Notes under the pieces: generated by a model | Seen by the model: the letters and a program-made list of their open reading frames with translations, nothing else | Databases searched by the model: none | What the model was told of the DNA's origin: nothing | Part shown: piece by piece, positions 59,214 to 64,000 of the stretch | How the letters are laid out: every line of letters begins with the position of its first letter | Numbering within the stretch: position 1 is the stretch's first letter | Assembly (NCBI RefSeq): GCF_020715565.1 | Contig: NZ_CP085839.1 | Span: 2,728,001-2,792,000, forward strand | DNA: 64,000 nt | Direction of reading: 5' to 3' | DNA from: Nocardioides sp. Kera G14 | Lineage (GTDB): Bacteria; Actinomycetota; Actinomycetes; Propionibacteriales; Nocardioidaceae | Made by a program: the position numbers and the translations under genes

Positions 59214-60122
59214 ATGACATCTACGAACTACAGGCTCTCCCAGCTGGACCAGCTGGAGGCGGAGTCGATCCACATCTTCCGCGAGGTTGCGGCGGAGTTC
59301 GAGCGACCCGTGCTGATGTTCAGCGGCGGCAAGGACAGCATCGTGATGATGCGCCTGGCCGAGAAGGCGTTCTATCCCGCGAAGATCCCGTTCCCGGTCC
59401 TGCAGGTCGACACCGGCTACGACTTTCCCGAGGTCCTCGAGACCCGCGACCGGTGGGTCTCGCGCCTCGGCGTCAAGCTGATCGTCGCGTCCGTCGAGGA
59501 GGCCCTCGAGAAGGGCATCGTCGTCGACGACGGCAAGACGAGCCGCAACCGCCATCAGATCGGCACCCTGCTCCACGCGCTGGAGGAGGGCCAGTTCACG
59601 GCCGCCTTCGGCGGTGGCCGCCGCGACGAGGAGAAGGCCCGCGCCAAGGAGCGCGTCTACTCCCACCGTGACGAGTTCGGCCAGTGGGACCCGAAGAACC
59701 AGCGCCCCGAGCTCTGGTCGCTCTACAACGGGCGGCTCCACGAGGGCGAGCACATGCGGATCTTCCCGATCTCGAACTGGACCGAGCTCGACATCTGGGA
59801 CTACATCGGCCGTGAGGGCATCGAGATCCCGTCGATCTACTTCTCCCACCAGCGCCGCGTCTTCGAGCGCGACGGCATGCTCCTCACGGAGAGCGAGTTC
59901 AACCCCTGCAGGCCCGGCGAGTTCGCGGAGGAGCGCACCGTCCGGTTCCGCACCGTCGGCGACCTGACGCTCACCGGCTGCGTGGAGTCCACCGCCAGCA
60001 CCATCGACGAGATCATCGCCGAGGTCGCGACCGCCCGGGTGACCGAGCGCGGCGCGACCCGGGGTGACGACCGCTTCAGCGAGGCGGCCATGGAAGACCG
60101 CAAGAAGGAGGGCTACTTCTGA
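59214..60122 (+). CDS. cysD: Sulfate adenylyltransferase subunit 2
   Basis: This 302-residue PP-loop ATPase has LMFSGGKDSIVMMRLA (pyrophosphate loop), QVDTGYDFPEVLETRD, AFGGGRRDEEKARAKER and FPISNWTELDIWDYI, the CysD hallmarks. With CysN it makes APS from sulfate and ATP. TAGACT lies 9 nt upstream of the ATG, so it may also have its own start besides transcription from ugd. Its stop overlaps the cysN start (TGATG). Confidence 0.96.
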   Translation: MTSTNYRLSQLDQLEAESIHIFREVAAEFERPVLMFSGGKDSIVMMRLAEKAFYPAKIPFPVLQVDTGYDFPEVLETRDRWVSRLGVKLIVASVEEALEKGIVVDDGKTSRNRHQIGTLLHALEEGQFTAAFGGGRRDEEKARAKERVYSHRDEFGQWDPKNQRPELWSLYNGRLHEGEHMRIFPISNWTELDIWDYIGREGIEIPSIYFSHQRRVFERDGMLLTESEFNPCRPGEFAEERTVRFRTVGDLTLTGCVESTASTIDEIIAEVATARVTERGATRGDDRFSEAAMEDRKKEGYF

Positions 60123-61396
60123 TGGCCACCAACACCGTGCTCAGCACCGACATGGACCTCCTGCGCTTCGCCACCGCCGGCTCCGTCGACGACGGCAAGT
60201 CCACGCTCATCGGCCGCCTGCTGCTCGACAGCAAGGCGATCTTCGACGACCAGCTCGAGTCCGTGGAGCGCACCAGCGAGGCGAAGGGTCACGACTACAC
60301 CGACCTCAGCCTGCTGACCGACGGCCTCCGCAGCGAGCGCGAGCAGGGCATCACCATCGATGTCGCCTACCGCTACTTCGCGACACCGAAGCGGAAGTTC
60401 ATCATCGCCGACACCCCGGGCCACGTGCAGTACACGCGGAACATGGTCACCGGTGCCTCCACGGCCGACCTCGGCCTCGTGCTCGTCGACGCCCGCCACG
60501 GGCTCACCGAGCAGAGCCGCCGCCACGCCGTCCTGCTGTCGATGCTGCGCGTCCCCCACCTCGTGCTCTGCATCAACAAGATGGACCTCGTCGACTTCGA
60601 CGAGAAGGTCTACGAGCAGATCAAGAGTGACTTCACCGCCTTCGCGACCAAGCTCAACGTGCCAGACCTCGAGGTCATCCCGATCAGCGCGCTGGCCGGC
60701 GACAACGTCGTCGAGCGCAGCACGAACATGGACTGGTACAGCGGCCCGACGCTCATCCACCACCTCGAGAACGTCCACGTCGCCTCCGACCGCGACCTCG
60801 TCGACGTGCGCTTCCCCGTGCAGTACGTCGTGCGCCCGAAGTCCGACGAGCACCACGACTACCGCGGCTACGCGGGCCAGGTGGCCGGCGGCGTCCTTCG
60901 TCCGGGTGATGAGGTCATCGTGCTGCCCTCCGGCATGACGAGCACGATCGAGGCGATCGACCTCTTCGACAAGCAGGTCGAGCAGGCCTTCCCGCCGATG
61001 TCGGTGACGATCCGGCTCAAGGATGACGTCGACGTCAGCCGCGGCGACATGATCGCCCGGGTCAACAACGCTCCCGAGGCGACCCAGGACATCGACGCCA
61101 TGGTCTGCTGGATGACGACGAAGCCGCTGCAGCCCCGGCAGAAGCTGGCGATCAAGCACACCACCCGCAGCGCCCGCGCGCTGGTCAAGGACGTGCAGTA
61201 CCGCCTCGACGTCAACACCCTCCACCGCGACCAGGACACCCATGAGCTCGGCCTCAACGAGATCGGTCGCGTCCAGCTGCGCACCACCCTGCCGCTGCTG
61301 GCCGACCCCTACTCGAAGAACCGCACCACGGGCTCGTTCATCCTGATCGACGAGGCCACCGGCGTCACCGTCGGTGCCGGGATGATCAACGGCTGA
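60122..61396 (+). CDS. cysN: Sulfate adenylyltransferase subunit 1 (GTPase)
   Basis: This 424-residue EF-Tu-like GTPase has G1 GSVDDGKST, G3 DTPGHVQYTRNM and G4 NKMD, with CysN-specific ERTSEAKGHDYTDLSLLTDGLRSEREQGITIDVAYRYF. There is no C-terminal APS kinase domain, so the CysC function comes from the fusion at 54472. GTP hydrolysis drives APS synthesis by CysD. Confidence 0.95.
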   Translation: MATNTVLSTDMDLLRFATAGSVDDGKSTLIGRLLLDSKAIFDDQLESVERTSEAKGHDYTDLSLLTDGLRSEREQGITIDVAYRYFATPKRKFIIADTPGHVQYTRNMVTGASTADLGLVLVDARHGLTEQSRRHAVLLSMLRVPHLVLCINKMDLVDFDEKVYEQIKSDFTAFATKLNVPDLEVIPISALAGDNVVERSTNMDWYSGPTLIHHLENVHVASDRDLVDVRFPVQYVVRPKSDEHHDYRGYAGQVAGGVLRPGDEVIVLPSGMTSTIEAIDLFDKQVEQAFPPMSVTIRLKDDVDVSRGDMIARVNNAPEATQDIDAMVCWMTTKPLQPRQKLAIKHTTRSARALVKDVQYRLDVNTLHRDQDTHELGLNEIGRVQLRTTLPLLADPYSKNRTTGSFILIDEATGVTVGAGMING

Positions 61397-61412
61397 GCGC
61401 TACCCTCACGCA

Positions 61413-61622
61413 GTGCCGCTTCGCATCCTCGCCGCCGCGACGCTGATGGTCTGCGCAACCGTCATGGCGGTGTATGGCGTCGCCGGCACGTCGCGCCTGT
61501 CCGGGCCAGTCCTCTTCGGCCTCTCCGCAACACATGGCGTCCACGTCGACGACCTCCTGATCGCCGGCTGCTGGTCCGTCACGCTATTCATCGCAAGCGT
61601 CATCGTCCTGGGCCGCCGCTGA
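61413..61622 (+). CDS. Small two-span membrane protein, uncharacterised
   Basis: A 69-residue protein has two hydrophobic segments (MPLRILAAATLMVCATVMAVYGV and DLLIAGCWSVTLFIASVIVLG) separated by a short polar loop. GTG 61413 lies 6 nt after TACCCT, a leaderless promoter pattern. No family recognised. Confidence 0.6.
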   Translation: MPLRILAAATLMVCATVMAVYGVAGTSRLSGPVLFGLSATHGVHVDDLLIAGCWSVTLFIASVIVLGRR

Positions 61623-61643
61623 GCAGGTGGAGGGCGGGCGCGC

Positions 61644-62543
61644 TCATCCCAGCGCGGCCACGAAGTCGCGGACCGTCTCCTCGAGACTGATCCGCGGTGC
61701 CCAGCCCGTCAGCGAGTGCAACAGCGAGGAGTCACCGCTGATCTCCGCAGGATCGTTCGGTCGGACCCGAGCTTGGTCGACCTCGACCGAAACGTCCGAC
61801 CCGGGCATCGCAAGCAGAACGGACTCGAGGATCGATCGACCGGAGACAGCAGCTCCTGAACATACATTGACGATCTCGGCGTCGACGGACGGAGCCTCCA
61901 ACAGCAGCCGGTAAGCCCGCACGACGTCGCGTACGTCGGTGTAGTCGCGCCGCGTGTCGAGGTTTCCGACCGTCACAGCCCCGCCGGACTTACGCGCGGC
62001 GGTCACCGAGCCGACCAGGTCGGGCAACAGAAAGCCCACCCCCTGCCCCGGCCCGATGTGGTTGAACGGCCGCACCGTCACGACGTCGAGTCCCCGACGC
62101 CGGTAGTAGGAAGCCTGCAACTCCGTGAGGAGTTTGGAGACGACGTAGGGCGAGGACGCGACGGTCGGCGCGGATTCAGCGATCCCGGTGCCAGGTGCGT
62201 AGACCGCACCCGTCGAGACATTGAGCAGGCGGACAGGCCTACCGCCGACGAGCAGCGCCTCACAGAGCGACGTGACGGGAGCGCTGTTCGCCTCGAGATA
62301 ACGCTGGGGAGCGTCGAAGGATGGACCTACTGCCGCCAGGGCCGCGAGGTGGACGACCGCGTCAACGTGACCCACCTCCGCGGCCGGCCAGCCTTCGATC
62401 AAGTCGGCCCGGACATACCCGGAGGCGCCCTCCGGCCCCTCCGGCTCTCGACCGACCCCGAGGACCTCGTGACCAGCGCCCACCAGCTCGTGGGTTAGGT
62501 GCCGACCGACGAACCCGCTCGCGCCGGTGACGGCTACCCTCAT
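61644..62543 (-). CDS. rmd: NAD-dependent epimerase/reductase, probable GDP-4-keto-6-deoxymannose reductase
   Basis: This 299-residue extended SDR has VAVTGASGFVGRHL, HLAALAAVGPSFDAPQRYLEAN, LNVSTGAVYAP (catalytic Ser/Thr), YVVSK (Tyr-x3-Lys), RPFNHIGPGQGVGFLLPDL and RRDYTDVRDVV. The RPFNHIGPGQ segment is characteristic of GDP-4-keto-6-deoxy-D-mannose reductases. It is coupled (4-bp overlap) to gmd, so together they would make GDP-D-rhamnose. GDP-fucose-type chemistry is less likely on these motifs. Confidence 0.82.
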   Translation of the reverse strand: MRVAVTGASGFVGRHLTHELVGAGHEVLGVGREPEGPEGASGYVRADLIEGWPAAEVGHVDAVVHLAALAAVGPSFDAPQRYLEANSAPVTSLCEALLVGGRPVRLLNVSTGAVYAPGTGIAESAPTVASSPYVVSKLLTELQASYYRRRGLDVVTVRPFNHIGPGQGVGFLLPDLVGSVTAARKSGGAVTVGNLDTRRDYTDVRDVVRAYRLLLEAPSVDAEIVNVCSGAAVSGRSILESVLLAMPGSDVSVEVDQARVRPNDPAEISGDSSLLHSLTGWAPRISLEETVRDFVAALG

Positions 62544-63532
62544 CGATTCGGATCCGTGACCTTCAAGTCGTGCTGCACCATCCGGGAGACCAAGCCCGGG
62601 AAGTCCACGTCGCGCTTCCAGCCGAGGTCCGTCTCGGCCTTGGTCGGGTCGCCGAGGAGGATGTCCACCTCGGCGGGACGCATGAACTCAGGGTTCTGCT
62701 GAACGTAGGGACGCCAGTCATCGACGCCGATCTCCTCGAACGCGAGGGTCAGGAACTCCTCGATGGAGTGGGTCTCGCCGGTCGCGAGCACGAAGTCGTC
62801 GGCCTCGTCGTGCTGCAACATCTGCCACATGCCACGGACATAGTCGCCCGCGTAGCCCCAGTCGCGCTTCGGCCACAGGTCTCCGAGCTCGATGTGGTCT
62901 TGCAGCCCGTGGTGGATGCGCGCCACGGCGTCGGTGATCTTGCGGGTCACGAACTCGACTCCGCGGCGCTCGCCCTCGTGGTTGAAGAGGATGCCGCACG
63001 CGACGAACATGCCGTAGGACTCTCGGTAGTTCTTGGCGATCCAGTGCGCATAGAGCTTGGCCACGCCGTACGGACTGCGTGGGTGGAACAAAGACATTTC
63101 GTTGTAACCCTTGCCGGGCCGGTTGTAGTCAAGGCCACCGAACATCTCCGAGGTCGAAGCTTGGTAGAACCGCACCTCCTCCGCACGTCCCGTCTGGCGA
63201 ATCGCTTCGAGGAGGTTCAGCACGCCCTTGGCTGTGATGTCAGCAGTCAGTTGCGGATTGCGGAAGGAGTAACCGACGTGGCTGATCGCACCGAGGTTGT
63301 AAACCTCGTCGGCGTCGGAGGTCTTGAGAGCCCCCAAGAGCGAGCTCGGGTCGGTGAGATCTGCTTCGACAAGGTGGACGAACGGAAACTCCGCGACGAA
63401 GGCCTCCCTTCGAGCGTTCCGCTGGCCCCGGATCAATCCGAAGACCTCGTAACCCTTCTCATTCAGCAACTCGGACAGGTGCTGGCCGTCCTGGCCCGTG
63501 ATGCCCGTGATAAGAGCCCGCTTCGATGTCAT
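62540..63532 (-). CDS. gmd: GDP-mannose 4,6-dehydratase
   Basis: This is a 330-residue Gmd: RALITGITGQDGQHLSELL (NADP site), YNLGAISHVGYSF, FYQASTSEMFGG (Thr-Ser-Glu triplet), SPYGVAKLYAHW (Tyr-x3-Lys), GILFNHEGERRG, LGDLWPKRDWGYAGDYVRGMW. It converts GDP-mannose to GDP-4-keto-6-deoxymannose. ATG 63532 is preceded at 6 nt by TATCAT (63544-63539, minus), supporting this start over one 33 bp upstream. Confidence 0.95.
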   Translation of the reverse strand: MTSKRALITGITGQDGQHLSELLNEKGYEVFGLIRGQRNARREAFVAEFPFVHLVEADLTDPSSLLGALKTSDADEVYNLGAISHVGYSFRNPQLTADITAKGVLNLLEAIRQTGRAEEVRFYQASTSEMFGGLDYNRPGKGYNEMSLFHPRSPYGVAKLYAHWIAKNYRESYGMFVACGILFNHEGERRGVEFVTRKITDAVARIHHGLQDHIELGDLWPKRDWGYAGDYVRGMWQMLQHDEADDFVLATGETHSIEEFLTLAFEEIGVDDWRPYVQQNPEFMRPAEVDILLGDPTKAETDLGWKRDVDFPGLVSRMVQHDLKVTDPNR

Positions 63533-63681
63533 GGAGGGATGATAGCGACGCAGCGCGCGTGGCATGAGGTTGCATCGAGCGCCGAGTGGTCTTCTTCACA
63601 TACTCCCACCGAGCGCGCCATGGGGATACCGGACCGCTAGGCTCCCTTATCGGCAAGCGACCGTTCGGCGGAGGGGGGAAG

Positions 63682-64000
63682 GTGGGAGCGACCACGTGGC
63701 AGATTGCGCTCGCCATGATCACTCTTCTGTGCTGGACCTTGGTCATTTACCCCTACGCTCTTTACCCCTTCATCCTTCGTCTCCTTCCCCGAGCCGACAT
63801 CCAGCCATCCGGCGTGCTCCCGTCGACTGTGACACTGCAGTTCTGTGCCTTCAACGAGGGCGCCGTGCTCCAGGAGAAGCTTGACAACATCGAGGTCCTC
63901 AAGGAACGGCACCCCGGTCTGGAGGTGCTGGCCTACGACGACGGCTCGACCGATCACACCCGCGACATGCTCGCCTCCCGGCCCGACCTGCTCCAGGTCA
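63682..64000 (+). CDS. Glycosyltransferase family 2, N-terminal part (cut by window edge)
   Basis: The frame opens at GTG 63682, six bases after a GGAGGGG-type site, and runs off the window. The first ~35 residues form a membrane span (TTWQIALAMITLLCWTLVIYP). Then comes a GT-A fold start: VTLQFCAFNEGAVLQEKLDNI, and YDDGSTDHTRDML with the nucleotide-binding DDGSTD. It is probably a membrane-anchored glycan synthase of the polysaccharide locus. Donor and acceptor unknown. Confidence 0.85.
   Translation, partial: MGATTWQIALAMITLLCWTLVIYPYALYPFILRLLPRADIQPSGVLPSTVTLQFCAFNEGAVLQEKLDNIEVLKERHPGLEVLAYDDGSTDHTRDMLASRPDLLQV

Noticed and set aside
57969..59849. Long open frames opposite ugd/cysD, also opposite pilC (36248-37810), the monooxygenase (24888-26369) and the SDR/pilin region (26357-28036)
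   Set aside because: They lie antisense to genes with clear family motifs, have biased low-complexity Arg/Asp/Val/Gly composition and no recognisable domains; they arise from the high G+C at third positions.

Overview
The window is high-GC actinobacterial chromosome, gene-dense on both strands. GTG starts are frequent, and many genes have a TANNNT hexamer 6-9 nt before the start codon, which suggests leaderless mRNAs. Several gene orders are actinobacterial: hemE / DUF3000 / ribonuclease D; a folP2-like gene beside glucosyl-3-phosphoglycerate synthase; and an XRE regulator / HbhA-like / DUF2516 block. Together they suggest a Nocardioides-like member of the Propionibacteriales, but genus is inference. 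No tRNA, rRNA, CRISPR, prophage or insertion sequence was seen. Both ends cut through genes.

1-13.9 kb is an organosulfur-scavenging island. Three luciferase-like flavin monooxygenases (the first cut by the window edge) and a mercaptopyruvate-type sulfurtransferase run rightward. Facing them is a leftward run of ten genes: TauD/AtsK-like dioxygenase, SsuC, SsuB, SsuA, an NtaA/DszA-like monooxygenase, an ABC-2 exporter pair, a fumarate-reductase-like flavoprotein with a two-cluster ferredoxin, and SsuD. 14-24 kb is mostly housekeeping: hemE, DUF3000, RNase D, a Cys-less rhodanese, an orphan solute-binding lipoprotein and HrpA helicase. Before hrpA there is a 338-bp gap with signs of a structured RNA. 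24.2-27.3 kb holds a TetR regulator divergent from a Baeyer-Villiger monooxygenase and SDR operon, with two matching operators between them.

27.3-37.7 kb is one rightward type IV pilus cluster: major pilin, two minor prepilins, a large PilX/beta-helix protein, prepilin peptidase, PilM, PilN, PilO, PilB, PilT and PilC. 37.7-46 kb is mixed: an AbiEi/DUF559 protein, a FUSC exporter coupled to an orphan DNA methyltransferase, Mug glycosylase, enoyl-CoA hydratase, a RibD-like reductase, FolP and GpgS. Three copies of a long intergenic palindrome sit at gene ends here.

46-64 kb is a surface-polysaccharide locus: galE, a polyprenyl-phosphate sugar transferase, rmlA, rmlB, an rmlC-rmlD fusion, a cupin, ugd, gmd, an rmd-like reductase and the start of a glycosyltransferase. 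Interleaved with it is a PAPS module: an APS kinase fused to a low-molecular-weight tyrosine phosphatase, CysQ, CysD, CysN and a TauE/SafE transporter, with no PAPS reductase or sulfotransferase in view. My best hypothesis is that the locus makes a sulfated rhamnose- and uronate-containing glycan.

Other points to check: a 22-bp tandem mini-repeat inserted in frame in two proteins and also present in the candidate RNA; divergent promoters whose -10 hexamers share a TA; and an HbhA-position protein built from LPxVK repeats with an AKKAPAKK tail.
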